Assembly (NCBI GenBank): GCA_033557465.1
Contig: CM066051.1
Location: 106,121,026 to 106,185,025 of the forward strand
DNA length: 64,000 nt
DNA from: Ichthyophis bannanicus
Taxonomy: Eukaryota > Chordata > Amphibia > Gymnophiona > Ichthyophiidae
Direction: 5' to 3'
The notes below the pieces were generated by a model that had not been told where the DNA came from, did not search any database, and saw only the letters and a list, made by a program, of their open reading frames with translations. Positions 21,920-60,867 of this stretch are shown here, in pieces (the stretch's first letter is position 1; each line of letters starts with the position of its first letter). Both the position numbers and the translations under genes were made by a program.

Positions 21920-22487
21920 TAGTCTTCACAGCGCTACTCTCCGACCACACGGCGTACCTCCAGATTTCGTGACTCTCATCGCTACCGCCCTGGTAGGTTG
22001 CCAGGCTCGGCTTCGTCCAGCCGTTCTGGTCAGAAATCGCAGTCCTTTTGAGGTGCCCGGAGAGGGAGCGAGTCCTACTTGGCACTGCCCAAGTTCTTTG
22101 GCTCCACGCACTCTTCCCTCTGATGGGGCGGGCTGCCCACCCGAGGTGCCTCCACCAGTAGGCGGTTGTTTGGTGCTGTTTTCTCTGCCGTGGGCTCTCA
22201 TCACCTCTGATCAATGGGCCCTGAACATTGTGTTTCAGAGTTACATTCTTGAATGTTGGCGGCCCATTCCCGAGGCTTTCATCGTTTTGCCTGGCGGGAC
22301 ATCTAAATAAATACAGCTAAATAAATACAGCTAAATAAATCCCAGAAGAGGGCGGCCATTTACTCAACCGTGCGGTGTCTCTTTCTCCTGCACGCCATTC
22401 GACCAGTCCCTCTCTCGGAGAGAGGCTGCGGTTGTTACTCCATCTATTTCGTAGTGCCCAAGGGATGATGGCTCCTTTCGCCCAATC

Positions 22488-22811
22488 CTAGATCTCAAGG
22501 GCATCAACCTCTGTCTTCGGGTACTGCACCTCAGGATGGAGATGCTTCAGTCTTTGATCCAAGCAGTATGTGAGGGGGAGTTCCTCGTGTTCCTCGATCT
22601 GGCGGAAACATACTTCCATCTTCCCATCTGGGACGACCAGCAGCGTCTCCTCCGTTTTGCGGTCCTCGGACAGCACTTCCACTTTTGTGCTATGCTTTTC
22701 TGCCTGGCCTCTGCTCCACGAACCTTCTCCAAGATCATGGTGGTGGTGGAAGCGGCCTTGCGCAAAGGGGGAATTTGGATACACCCTTACCTGGACGATT
22801 GGCTGATTTGA
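22488..22811 (+). pseudogene. DIRS B reverse transcriptase fragment
   Basis: It encodes FLVFLDLAETYFHLPIWDDQ, AMLFCLASAPRTFSKIM and the catalytic YLDD in HPYLDDWLI, followed at once by a stop (22809-22811). The N-terminal part is in another frame (22420-22500). Confidence 0.8.
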
Positions 22812-23283
22812 GCAGATTCCCTGTTGGAAGCTCGTCGGGCAGTGGCTCATGTGGTCTCCTTCCTCGAGAGTCTCGGCGGATGGTCAACGGCGCCAAAAGC
22901 CATCTTCAGCCATCCTAGCAACTAGAGTTCCTCGGAGTGTGCTTGACACCATTCGGGGCAAAGTCATCCTAATGCGCGATCAGTTCTATAAGTTCTCATC
23001 CCAACTCCAGGAGTTTCTACTGCAGAGTGCTCCTCAAGTCTAGGACTACCTCCAGGTGCTCGGCTCTATGGCAGTCACTATCGAGGTCGTACTATGGGCC
23101 AGAGCTCACATGAGGAACCTGCAGCAGTCACTACTCTCTCGCTGGTCTCCAGTGTCGGAAATTTATGACTGACAACTACCGCTTCTCTTGTCAATGCGGC
23201 GCAGCCTTCATTGGTGGCTGTCGGCCCCTCATCTCCTCAGAGGCGTTCCCTGGAGATCCCTCGGTGGATTCTCTTGACCACCG

Positions 23284-24264
23284 ATGCGAGTCTCTCTGGA
23301 TGGGGAGCTCATTGCCAGAATCACTCAGTGCAAGGAACCTGGCTCCCTACTCACTTACGGCCTGGCTCTTGAACACCACCGTCTAAGCCGCAAGGGCTAC
23401 TTGTGTTGGATAGTAGCGACCCTGCTTAAAGTGTGCCGCCCGTTGACGTCACTGGTGTATACCCGAGTGTGGCGAATCTTTGAGTCTTGGTGCTTGCGGC
23501 ACCATCTCTCCCCATTGCGGATGCAAATCCCAGAAATCCTTACCTTCCTTCAGAAGGGCCTGGATGAAGGTCTAGCTCTCTGGTCACATCTGGTTCATGT
23601 GGCGGCATTGACTTGCTTTCGTGGGCCGGTGGGGAGTTGGTCCATCGCTTCCCAAGCTAATGTGGTCCGCTTCCTCAGAGCGGTCAAGATGGTATGTCGG
23701 CCGGTGCTGGCCTGGGATCTCACCCTTGTCCTGAAGGCCTTGATGGGGGAGCCCTTTGATCCGCTCAATCAAATCTCATTGAAAGATCTGACTCTCAAGG
23801 TGTCATTCCTCGTGGTGATTACCTTGGCTTGGACGGTCTCGGAGTTGCAAGCTCTTTCGTGTCGGGACCCCTATCTCTCCTTCTTGGAGGAAGGAGTATC
23901 CCTGCGAGCGGTTCCTTCCTTTCTCTTTAAGGTGCTTACGCCTTTTCATCTGAATCAGCCAATTTCTCTACCGGCCTTCCCTAAGGCTCAATGTACAGGC
24001 CTGAACAAGGGGCTCCGGGCACTGGATCTCAGCAGGATCCTCCGCAGGTATCTAAAGGTGACAAATCCCTTTCGTAAGCTTGATCACCTCTTCGTTCTCT
24101 TTGCAGGCCCTCGTAGGGGACATGTGGCATCCAAGTCCATTATCTCTCGGTGGCTGCGGCAGGCCATTGAATCAGCGTATATCCTCCGTGGGAAGCCAAT
24201 CCCCTTGGGTCTCCGGGCGCACTCTACGCGAGCTCAGGCAGCGTCGTGGGCGGAGCCCTCTTAG
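23284..24264 (+). pseudogene. DIRS B tyrosine recombinase, long open frame but catalytic Arg lost
   Basis: The 326-codon frame aligns with the recombinase of DIRS C: TSLVYTRVWRIFESWCLRHH, SLKDLTLKVSFLVVITLA, RRYLKVTNPFRKLDHLFVLF and LRAHSTRAQAASWAEPS. The first catalytic Arg context (ARRISEL in C) is AWTVSEL here, so that Arg is gone. A TAG ends the frame after HSTR, and the Tyr region (VRQYRLDLQA) follows in another frame. Confidence 0.82.
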
Positions 24265-24417
24265 GTTGATTCCCTGGATATCTGTAGGGTGGCCACCTGG
24301 TCCTCCCTGTCTACCTTTTGTGCGTCAGTATCGGCTCGATCTCCAGGCACGTGGAGAGGCACAGTTTGGAGCAAAGGTTGTCTCGATGACTGTGTCTTCC
24401 CACCCAGAGGGCAGTTA

Positions 24418-24530
24418 GCTTGGGTACTTCCTGCTTGTCTAGACTGGTCTAGCAGGATGATCAGGAAGGGGAAATGTTCACTTACCGTTAATTTCTTTTC
24501 CTGGAATCCTGCTAGACCAGTCCAGGGCCC
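24418..24530 (+). repeat. Internal complementary region of DIRS B
   Basis: CTTGTCTAGACTGGTCTAGC / AGGATGATCAGGAAGGGGAA is followed by GTTCACTTACCGTTAATTTC / CCTGGAATCCTGCTAGACCA. The second half is the reverse complement of the element's 3' terminus (24740-24800). Confidence 0.78.
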
Positions 24531-24805
24531 ACCCATTCTGTGTCTGGTCGAGAGGTGGCCTTGCGGGGGAGCCTCCTTGTACATAGTTACATGGTTCCTG
24601 GTTTTCCATTGGTTGTTGCTTTTTCAGAGAATACTGGGGGCAACCCCTAGGGGTTCAGCTATATGTCTACCAAGGCTCAGCCAATCAGGCGTCTGGTGTT
24701 TTCTTTTCTCTGTCTCCAACATCTGCTAGTAGGGGAGATAAACCTGCTTGTCTGGACTGATCTAGCAGGATTCTAGGAAAGGAAATTAATGGTAAGTGAA
24801 AATTT

Positions 24806-25136
24806 CTCCATCTCTATGTCTAATTTTTGATATGGGTTTGGTGTTTAATATCATCTTTTATTGCCTTAGGTCCATAGCCACTTTTTTGCTTAAGGTGTTT
24901 TTATTACAAAATAGTTATCTTATTATTATGGGTATGGGATGGGTTTAGTGTTTTACTTTATTTTCTCATGTCCAGAGCCATCTCTGTTGTCTATTAGTTG
25001 ATATATTTTTCTATTGTCCCTTTTGTATAATGTTGGATAATATAATCTATAGTTCAGCCCTTCCCCCCCCCCTCACCGTGGCCGGATACAAAATTCACTT
25101 AAAGTCAATTTCTGTAGGCTTGGCACCAATGTGTAC
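24806..25136. other. AT-rich intergenic, nothing recognised
   Basis: Low-complexity T-rich sequence with a short poly-C run. No gene or named repeat. Confidence 0.5.
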
Positions 25137-26500
25137 TGTTAGGATTTGCAGATGATATGGACGGTCTCATGTGCTCTAGTCTCTCTATATGTTTCTGTGT
25201 CTGAGCCATTCATTATGGAGAACGTCGCCCCTCCCAGGCTATTCCCAGGTGTGCTGTTAGGATTTACAGATGATATGGACGGTCTCATGTGCTCTAGTCT
25301 CTCTATATGTTTCTGTGTCTGAGCCATTCATTATGGAGAACGTCGCCCCTCCCAGGCTATTCCCAGGCGTGCTGTTAGGATTTACAGATGATATGGACAG
25401 TCTCATCTGCTCTAGTGTCTCTATATGTTTCTGTGTCTGAGCTATTCATTATGGAGAACGTCGCCCCTCCCAGGCTATTCCCAGGTGTGCTGTTAGGATT
25501 TACATATGATATGGACGGTCTCATCTGCTCTAGTGTCTCTATATGTTTCTGTGTCTGAGCCATTCATTATGGAGAACGTCGCCCCTCCCAGGCTATTCCC
25601 AGGCATGCTGTTAGGATTTACAGATGATATGGACAGTCTCATCTGCTCTAGTGTCTCTATATGTTTCTGTGTCTGAGCTATTCATTATGGAGAGCGTCAC
25701 CCCTCCCAGGTCCAAGATAAGGAATCCCATTACAAATGTGGAAGGCAAATAAAGAGCAGGTATAGGTCACCTAACTGGAATGTCTCCTTCCCCTACTAAT
25801 CCTGGTCCCGGAAATCAGGAAATGCCAACTAAAAGGTTTAGTTTTTAAGGGCCTTCTTGCATTTATAATAACGGGATTCTATACGTATGTAAACGGGTAA
25901 TGCATTCTATAGGTGAGATGCGAATGACATATGGACTCAAACTGTGCGCATCTGACAGAGGGGAGGACCAGTTGATGTATATCCTGGGATCGAAGGAGGG
26001 ACTGTGAGGAATCAGCAAGTATGCCAGGTAGAGGGGATATCCTGAGTAATAAGCTTTATGAGTACGTAGGAGAATCTTGAAGCGGCATCGAAAAGTTAAA
26101 GGTTGTCAATGATTCTGAAAAAATGAGGGGGATACATGATCATATTTTGATGTGTTTGTGAGGAGGTGAATTACTGTGTTGTGCACGAGTTGAAGATTCT
26201 TTAGTTGGGATAGACAAAGGCCACAATAGACGGTGTTACAATAGTCTACTTTTGATATAACGAAGGCATGCAGCAAGGTTTGCAGCGCAGCTGTAGATAG
26301 AATAGCTGAATTAAGTGGATCCTGCAGAGAGCATAGAAGGATCCCCACACTATATTTGCTATTCCCAGGTGTGCTGTTAGGATTTACAGATGATATGGAT
26401 GGTCTCATCTGCTCTAGTGTCTCTATATGTTTCTCTGTCTGAGCTATTCATTATGGAGAGCGTTACCCATCCCAGGCTATTGTCAGGCATGCTGTTAGGA
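25137..26500. repeat. 118-bp tandem repeat array, interrupted
   Basis: Units start TGTTAGGATTT at 25137, 25255, 25373, 25491 and 25609 (exactly 118 bp apart) and again at 26375 and 26493, also 118 bp apart. Each has GATGATATGGACGGTCTCAT, ATATGTTTCTGTGTCTGAGC and GGAGAACGTCGCCCCTCCCA. An inserted L2 fragment splits the array. Confidence 0.92.
25712..26356 (-). mobile_element. Antisense L2-like fragment inside the 118-bp array
   Basis: The minus strand encodes LLHAFVISKVDYCNTVYCGL, LQLVHNTVIHLLTNTSKYDH and VSPSFF, the L2 RT C-terminal pattern. The interruption falls in mid-unit and the unit resumes at CTATTCCCAGGTG. Confidence 0.72.
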
Positions 26501-26606
26501 TTCCTTCTTCTGTTTATCTGGTGTACACCACCTTGGATGGGCTCTTTTTTTTTTAAGGCAGTTAACCTTTTTGTATTTGTTGTGATTTGTTATTGTTGCA
26601 CCCCCA

Positions 26607-27225
26607 TGATCACTGCAGTGATGCAGTGCGTGAAATATGCAATCCATGATCGCTGCAGGGTATGGAATGTGCACCCATGATCGCTGCAGTGATGCAGTAC
26701 GAGGCATGTGCACTCCATGATCGCTGTAGTGCTGCAGTGTGCATCTCATGATCGCTGCAGTTATCCAGTGCATAGAATGTGCACCCCATGATCGCTGCAG
26801 TCAAGCAGCATGCCACCATGATTGTTGCAGTGATGCAGTGTGAGGCACTGCATCCCATGATCACCACAATGATGTAGTACATATCTGTGATTACCAGTGA
26901 TGCAGTGCACACCATGATCGCTGCAATGATGTGGCATGTGCACATTATGATTGCTGCAGTGATGCAGTGCACACCCCATGATCGCCGCAGTGCATGGAAT
27001 GCACATGCTATGATCGCTGCAGTGATGTAGTGCACGCCTTATAATCACTGCAGTGATGCAGTGTGTGAAATGCGCACCCCATGATTGCTGTAGTGGTGCA
27101 GTGCATGGAATGTGCATGCCATGATCGCTGCAATGATGTAGTGCACACCTTAAATCACTGCAGTGATCCAGTGGGTGGAACGTGCATCCCATGATTATTG
27201 CAGTGATGCAGTGCGCACGCCATCC
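26607..27225. repeat. About 40-bp minisatellite (CATGATCGCTGCAGTGATGC)
   Basis: Imperfect tandem units are built around CCATGATCGCTGCAGTGATG followed by a CAGTGCATGGAATGTGCAC-like spacer. Minus-strand HCSDHG-type ORFs here are repeat artefacts. Confidence 0.9.
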
Positions 27226-28134
27226 AGCAGTGATCTAGGTACCTGGCCAAGAAACGGCTGGATCACCAGTGTGCTATAACCCTACTCTGAGACTGGCCAC
27301 TGAAGGTTCCATCCTATACAAGCTGGTTAGATTCAGACCCCCTAAAGTGGAAGTGCCGTGAGGCAAGGGTGCAGACCGTGAATGTTAGCATTTCTGAAGG
27401 TGTTCGGTGCTGGCTGGCTGGCTGAGGAGGGAGATGGAATTTTGAATTGTTGTCATGGCTTGGGGACACTGATTACTTCCCAAAGAAGTACTAAAAGCCA
27501 AATTATGATAGTATTAAACTATTTATTTTACTAGTAAATGCTGCATTATCTTCAGGGGGTGCAGGTGGGGGAGGAAGGAGACTTATCCCTGGGCAAAATG
27601 CATGAACTAAAAGATGACTGTGAGGCGCTAGCTTTTTGTAAATGTAGGTCCCCCACCGTCTCCCACTCTATCAAATACCAGCCTCACCATATATTCCAAG
27701 CAAGGCAACTGAAAAGCCCAAAGGAAGTTTAAAAAAGGTATTTATTTTCTGTTACCTGAAATATTAGCGTGTGTAACAATAAAGGCATGAGGTGGAGCAA
27801 GTGCATACATGAGGCCAGCACATGGACCAGTTGCTCATCTGTACACTGAGCTGCTCCTTTCCAGAATGTAAGTCAGTAGGCCATATTTCCAGGGAACAAG
27901 TTAGAGCCATCTTCATAGATTTCATCCCAGAACGCCCCCTGCACACATTGTCTTTCCCTTTCTCATGCATGAGAGGTCTTATTCTCACATTAGGAGGGGG
28001 CTGTTAGCCTCAGTGTGAGGGAGAGAAAATGTGCTTCACAATTCCATTGTCTGTAGCACATAAGATCCTGTTCACCGTAAGCTTTGGTGTTTTCTTAAAT
28101 CTGAGTTCAGGAGCAGAAGGCCAGGAATATTGCC
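27226..28134. other. Intergenic, nothing recognised
   Basis: Non-repetitive-looking sequence. The small ORFs have no family resemblance that I recognise. Confidence 0.5.
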
Positions 28135-28184
28135 ATCAGAATATGTTCGGCACTCTTTCTCAATTACAATAATTTTTAAAGTGT

Positions 28185-28529
28185 TTGAATGAATTAAAAC
28201 CTAATATTTCTTTTACGGCGCATATTGATTTTCATCAAATTGAATTTCTTGATATGCTAATAATTAAGGAAACCAATTTTTTCCATACTACATTATTTCA
28301 AAAGTGTGTCCAACGTAATAGCCTATTGAATTATCGAAGTTATCATCCAGGCCCATTGCGAAGGGGGCTCCCGTTTGGGCAATTTCTCCGTTTGAGATGG
28401 TTATGTTCTACCTTGGCTGATTTTAAGGTCCATGCCATGGACCTTATTAAACGGTTACGAGAGAGACGGTACCCGGAACAAGTGATTAAACAAGCTTATC
28501 GTTGGGCCATCTATGTTCATCATGAATGA
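28185..28529 (+). pseudogene. Penelope RT C-terminal fragment
   Basis: 115 codons with the PLE signature NSLLNYRSYHPGPLRRGLPF GQF and Cys/Arg-rich RLRWLCS. The upstream RT core is absent (5' truncation). Confidence 0.8.
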
Positions 28530-28876
28530 TTAATGGATGAATCTTTGGAGTCGGTGCAATCAACTGCACCGTCTGAGTTTTTTGTGGGGGGTTTTCCGTA
28601 CACCATCTGTAGTGCGAATACTTAAGAAATATTGGGCCATAGTGGAATTGCACTCGTCTTTTAAAAAACCTCTCAGAATGACTTTTTCAAGGGGTCCTAA
28701 TTTACAGGATAAATTAGTACAGTCAACCGTTCCAGTTGATCGACCAATTCCTCAGTTTCTGCCTGATCGAGGTCATTCAGTCTGTGCTTCTTGTATTTAC
28801 TGTGCTACCTCTATGACTGGCATAACTTTGGACTCACCCAAAAACAGGGCAATCTTTCGCACGACGGTGGGCAGCA

Positions 28877-29131
28877 ATGTGTGAATCTACTTTTGTGATC
28901 TACGTTTTGCAATGTTCATGTCCGCTGGTATATATAGATAGGACATCACAGATGATAAAGACTAGATTGAGTGAGCATGCTTCCCGAATTAGACAACAAG
29001 TGATATCTGCTCCGATTGTTGAACACTGTTTGGCTTATAATCACAAATTTGAGGACATCTCTTGGACAGTTTTGGATTATGTTTCCCCGAGACCTAGGGG
29101 AGGCGACCGTATAGCAATACTGCAACAATGA
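28877..29131 (+). pseudogene. Penelope GIY-YIG endonuclease fragment
   Basis: VIYVLQC (from 28895) and LVYIDRT (28925-28945) are the two halves of the GIY-YIG core. The Gly of the second half is Asp here. LSEHASRI and VEHC follow. The frame ends at a TGA at 29129-29131, and homologous reading continues past it. Confidence 0.78.
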
Positions 29132-29706
29132 GAACAAAGCTTAATCTTTAAATTTAATACCGTTACCCCATCAGGGCTTAATAAAGAAACTGAATGGTTG
29201 AGCTTACTCTGATGTCATCAATGACGTAGAGGGACTTCCCGGTGAAAGTGGGGTTTCCCTGTCGTTTGTTTGGTGTTCCGAGTTGAGTGACAAATTTTAG
29301 CCAATTAACATACGATGTCCTTTATAATTGGCAGTGGAGTTCAGCCGGTTGTTTATAGCGGTTTTTGCTGGCTGAAGGAAGATGGCACTTGAAACAGGGC
29401 AGTAGTCCTGAAACGTGCACGTTGTGTGTTTGCTTGACGATATTACCGCGGAGGTTTTATGAAATAAAATGAACAGCAAGATATACAGATATGTTTTTGA
29501 AATACTATAGAAAATGATTAAAATGGACTAAGCCGTCTGGTGTGGTTGGACATTCGATTCCTTCCTCCTCCGTTTTTTTTCTGACAAAAAGTTGTAATAG
29601 AAAGGGTTTATATGGTTTGGTGACTTGTTTTTTACTTTTTTGATTCTAGTACATTTCATTACCAAACAGAGAGGGTTTGTTCTAGGTAATCAGAATATGT
29701 TCAGCA

Positions 29707-31597
29707 AAGTAAGAGTGAAGGAAAACATGCTCTCTACAGCAACCAAACAATAGGAGGCCTTGAGAAGTAGAATTTTTCTTCCAACAACCGGAACGCTGTG
29801 ACCAAGACCTTAGGACCGCAGCACAGCAGACCTGTGTGCTAGCCTGCCCCCCCCCCCCCCTCCCCAGCCGATCCAGCAGGATATATTAAGGGGAAAGAGA
29901 GAGACTGAGAATTCCAGAGAGACAGGTGGCGACAGAAAGGAAGCGATTCCAGGCTTTTGCACTGGGGTTCAACCTCCCAAGATCCTACTGCTTCTGTACT
30001 AAGGAAGCCGCTGCTGGGGACTGATCGGTTTCCATGAAGCAGAGACGAAAGGTGTGGGTCTGGAAGAGACAGGTAGGTGCAGCGAGTGAGCACATGCACA
30101 GTGGAAAGAAAACACAAGTACAGAGCATGTGTGCCCAGGGGGAGCTGAAGTCTGTGCGTGCAGTGGAAGGGAGGGGGGGAGGGCTGTAGGAGCTTCTAGA
30201 CATTCAGGGGAGGGAGAGAGGGCTGGGACTGCAGTGAAACTCCTGGCAGTGTGGACTGCTTCAGCTGCATACAGCAATTGGCCCCTTAAGTCCAGCTTCA
30301 CAGCTGTAGTTGTCAGGGCTAACATTACACCCTAACACATCTGCTGGGAGAACGTCCCAGTCTTCCATCCCCGCCACGCATCACTGGCTTTGGCCAAGAT
30401 TGGGAACTTCCATGAGAAGAGAGACAAAGGACTTAAAGAAGGGCTAACCTGGGCACCCTGCATGCAGGTAATAATAGTGTTAATTTGCCTATTAAGCTAT
30501 ACATAGAGACTGCTGGAAATTACTTTCACAATATGCATCTTCGGCTGCATCGAGGCGCGGGGAGGGGGGGGGAGTGTTTCAAAGGCGTGTTCAGAAACTC
30601 AAGTGTACCTTGTCAAACGATTTACTGGAAATCAACTCCACAGAGCCCTACTCTTCCCCCAGAGGTACAGAGTCAAAGACAGCAGACTGGCTGATTCTGT
30701 GCGACATCTACAAACTAATCTCTCTATTACAGTCCCTGTCCATACCACCCTGCCTGTCCCTCCTCCCTCCTCTCCCCTCCAAAAAAAAGGTCATTCACTT
30801 CCGTTAAATAGATCATCATAAGAAATATTACATTGCTTCTGTGATTTGCCTGCAGCCGTCTCCCCACCTCAGAACCCCCTTCCCCTAAGCAGACTGGGGG
30901 GTAGGTGAGGAGATTTGTTCTCGCTGTCTTAGGCCAGACAACTCCTTTCCTCAAGGAGCCCGGCTGAGCTTCCACCTCCTATCGCCTAGCCAGGAAAAGC
31001 TTTCATGGAGACCCTGTACACAGCTCCCTGGTGATGTAGGGTGACCCAGTGTCCAGGTTATGCACAATTGTCCTGTTTTTCTTTTTTCAAATAAATTATC
31101 TAATGTCCTGCTTACGCCAGAATAGGATACAGAATTCTCCTGTTGTTCAATCCTGGATATGCACAGAAAAATAAATTAAACTGAATTTTGCACATTACAT
31201 GTTGACCGATCTAGGATTTAAATAAAGGTTGGGGGGGGGGACATCATCATCTTCCTCCTTCTCCTCCTGTCCTTTCATGTTTCTATCCACCTGACTCTTC
31301 TTTTCTTTTCCCCTCCCATCCCCTGTAAGTACCTTTCTGTCTTAGTCTCTTGCACTCACACTATCTTCTCTCCCACCATGTCTTCATTTCCTCCTACCCC
31401 TCAGGTTCCTGGGCAGAGTACCTACAGACTAGCATGGGGAGCGTGTGTTCCCTGCACTTCTGATCATCGTGGAGGGATGACAGGCGGCTACAGGGAGAGG
31501 AGTACAGCTTCCTCTTTCCTTGGGCTACCCTCCTGATTTTGGTCTGACTGCCAGTTGAGAGGAGAGGCAGAGTAAAGTCAGCCTTTTACATAATAAA
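29707..31597. other. Intergenic, homopolymer runs, nothing recognised
   Basis: Contains poly-C (about 29847-29862), poly-G (about 30563) and poly-purine stretches. No coding region or named repeat is seen. Confidence 0.45.
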
Positions 31598-32110
31598 GCT
31601 GATATTCAAAAACTCTTGAGGCCTGATTTTCAATTGTCTAGATTTTGAAAGGGCTATGCACCTCGTTGGCGCATAGCCCTCCACACCGACCTCTAAACCA
31701 GATATTCAGTGCCCGCAGCGACGGCATTGAATATCTGGTGATTGCCGCAAAAGCCAGAAGCCGCTGAAGCTAACTGGGCAGCAGCGATATTGGATGCTGC
31801 CCGGTTAGCTCCAGCACCTTAAAGATAGGCAAGGGTTTTCCTCAACTATCTTTAAGGTGCAGATTGCTAAACGGGCAGCATCCAATATCACTGCTGCCCA
31901 GTTAGCACATTCTCCACCCCGGAACACCAGCAACACGCCCCAATGCTTACTGGATAGCATCGGGACGTGTAGGGGACTTAGGAGGGGATATTCAACGATG
32001 CTAACCGTGTAAGTGCCGTTGAATATCCCCAACTAAGGTATCTACACAATTTACTGGGCTGCAAACTGTATAGATGTCTTTCGGAAATTGAGCCCTTGGT
32101 GTCTAAAATT
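31598..32110. repeat. Palindromic repeat element, probably a MITE
   Basis: Arms AACTGGGCAGCAGCGATATT ... CACCTTAAAGATAG (about 31770-31828) and CTATCTTTAAGGTG ... CAATATCACTGCTGCCCAGT (about 31845-31905) are inverted. Outer motifs GAATATC and GATATTC are also paired. Termini and TSD could not be fixed. Confidence 0.6.
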
Positions 32111-33161
32111 GGCTTTTTGTTGCCCTTTAAAAATATTGCCCCTTTCTCTGGCTAACTGGGTGGATAAAAAGGGGTCGGGGCTGGAGATTTGGTGAGGACA
32201 GGCTAACCTATTTAACTTAACAGTGCAGTATAAAGCATTTTACTGCCACTCACAAGAACTACCATAGTTTAGATCAGCTCTGACTCTGCAGCTTCTCCAA
32301 TGGGACCCCAGGGTTCTGGAGCTCCATTTCATAGTAATGCCCTTCTATGCGACTGAGCTGGTCTTGTCTTATCTCTGTCCCTCAAGGGAGCAGCTCGGGG
32401 CACAGTCCTGCTTCTGTGAGCAGAAATGGCTGCTTGTGTGCACCTACATGGCTTGTGTTCCATGCACTTGTGTTAGCATTTCTGCATATGTGTTTTACAA
32501 GTACGAGGTAGCAGATGAAACATAATGCAAGCTAAAACTAAACTAATTTAAATAAATATTATGCTTTGAAATGCCCAAGAGGCCAGTCTCCACCCCAGTG
32601 ATGAGAACTCTCCACCCTGACCTGACACAGCCACTGTTGGGTCAGTGGGGTTGCTCCACACCATGCAGAAACCACCAGGCAAGTCAGAAGTCAGACTGTG
32701 ATGCAGAATAAATATCCCAGAGACAATCAGAAGCTCAGGGAAGAGATGTGATGGAGCGCAGGACTCATGGGGGAAAAGAGCGGAGAGCTTCACAAAGAAA
32801 TCTGTATTGTCTTTTACAATCACTTCTAAATAAGTGCCCTTGTTCTGTTGGTAAGACTTTTTCCCTCTGTTCTTTTCATGCATTTGCTGTTGGCAGAGTC
32901 TGAGAGGTAGGGAAAAACGAGGGTGGAAGGGGTGGGAGTCAACTTACTACTTCCCAGCAGGGAAGTGAGCCAGACACACAGGGTGAGGTGGGTCAGTGAA
33001 AGGACACATGCTTGTGAGTGCACGTTGGTGAAATAGTGAGGTCACAGCAGCATGCGTCTCTGTCTGATTCTCAGGCCATCCCTGTGCCTCCGCGCTTCTC
33101 CACCCCAGACAGTGAAGTAGCAGTTTCTGATGGTGCCAGGATCCAGCTTCCTCTCAATGTC
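32111..33161. other. 3' flank / possible 3' UTR of the carrier gene
   Basis: Sequence downstream (minus strand) of the carrier stop codon. The 3' UTR must start here, but I cannot place a convincing polyadenylation signal. Confidence 0.4.
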
Positions 33162-60525
<27,364 letters not shown>

Positions 60526-60867
60526 TCCTTGAAACCTGGAGACTTATGGGGAAGTCAGTTCACAGCTGCAGTTTACATGTGCCTAGTGATTTCATGAGAA
60601 CACTCAGTGATGTCATAATGTCATCAGAACTCAGGTCATGATGATGCTATCATGGTTCTCTTTCTCCCAGAGAAAGCAAAAGTCTTATTATTACTACTAC
60701 TACTACTCCTATTCCTCCTCATTTATGGAATTACTACTACTGAGCATTTGTATAGTGCTACAAGACATATGCAGTGCTGCACAGACACATGTAAAAGATG
60801 GTCCCTGCTCATCAGAGCTTACAATCTAGTCAAGACAGATAACACAGTAGCTATAGACATGGGATAC
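60526..60867. repeat. Upstream flank of the carrier, (TAC)n and a dispersed repeat
   Basis: 60686-60735 is rich in TACTACTAC. 60740-60835 (TTTGTATAGTGCTACAAGAC, CTGCTCATCAGAGCTTACAA) looks like a common dispersed vertebrate repeat. No TATA box for the carrier gene is obvious on the minus strand. Confidence 0.45.

Larger units (their letters stand above)
20240..24805 (+). mobile_element. DIRS-like retrotransposon B, decayed, with nested CR1
   Basis: The plus strand carries Gag-like sequence (20742-21910, interrupted by a CR1 copy), RT (22488-22810), a recombinase (23284-24264), an ICR (about 24418-24530) and the 3' terminus (24740-24805). The terminus CTGGACTGATCTAGCAGGAT ... TTAATGGTAAGTG is complementary to the second half of the ICR. 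No matching 5' terminus is found, so the copy is 5'-truncated. Stops and frameshifts mark it as dead. Its termini differ from those of A and C. Confidence 0.82.
28153..29688 (+). mobile_element. Penelope-like retroelement, 5'-truncated, with TSDs
   Basis: The plus strand encodes the end of the RT (FHQIEFLDMLIIKE, RNSLLNYRSYHPGPLRRGLP, FGQFLRLRWLCS) and a GIY-YIG endonuclease (VIYVLQCSCPLVYIDRTSQM, TRLSEHASRI). The pieces are in different frames. It is flanked by an 18-bp duplication with one mismatch: ATCAGAATATGTTCGGCA (28135-28152) and ATCAGAATATGTTCAGCA (29689-29706). A 3' non-coding stretch follows (about 29215-29688). Confidence 0.85.

Noticed and set aside
25137..26500. Regular repeats resembling a CRISPR array
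   Set aside because: The whole 118-bp unit repeats with no unique spacers, and the context is a vertebrate genome. It is tandem duplication.
29212..29688. A hammerhead ribozyme expected in Penelope-like elements
   Set aside because: CTGATG at 29208-29213 is not followed by a convincing GAAA core with matching stems. I could not assemble the three helices.
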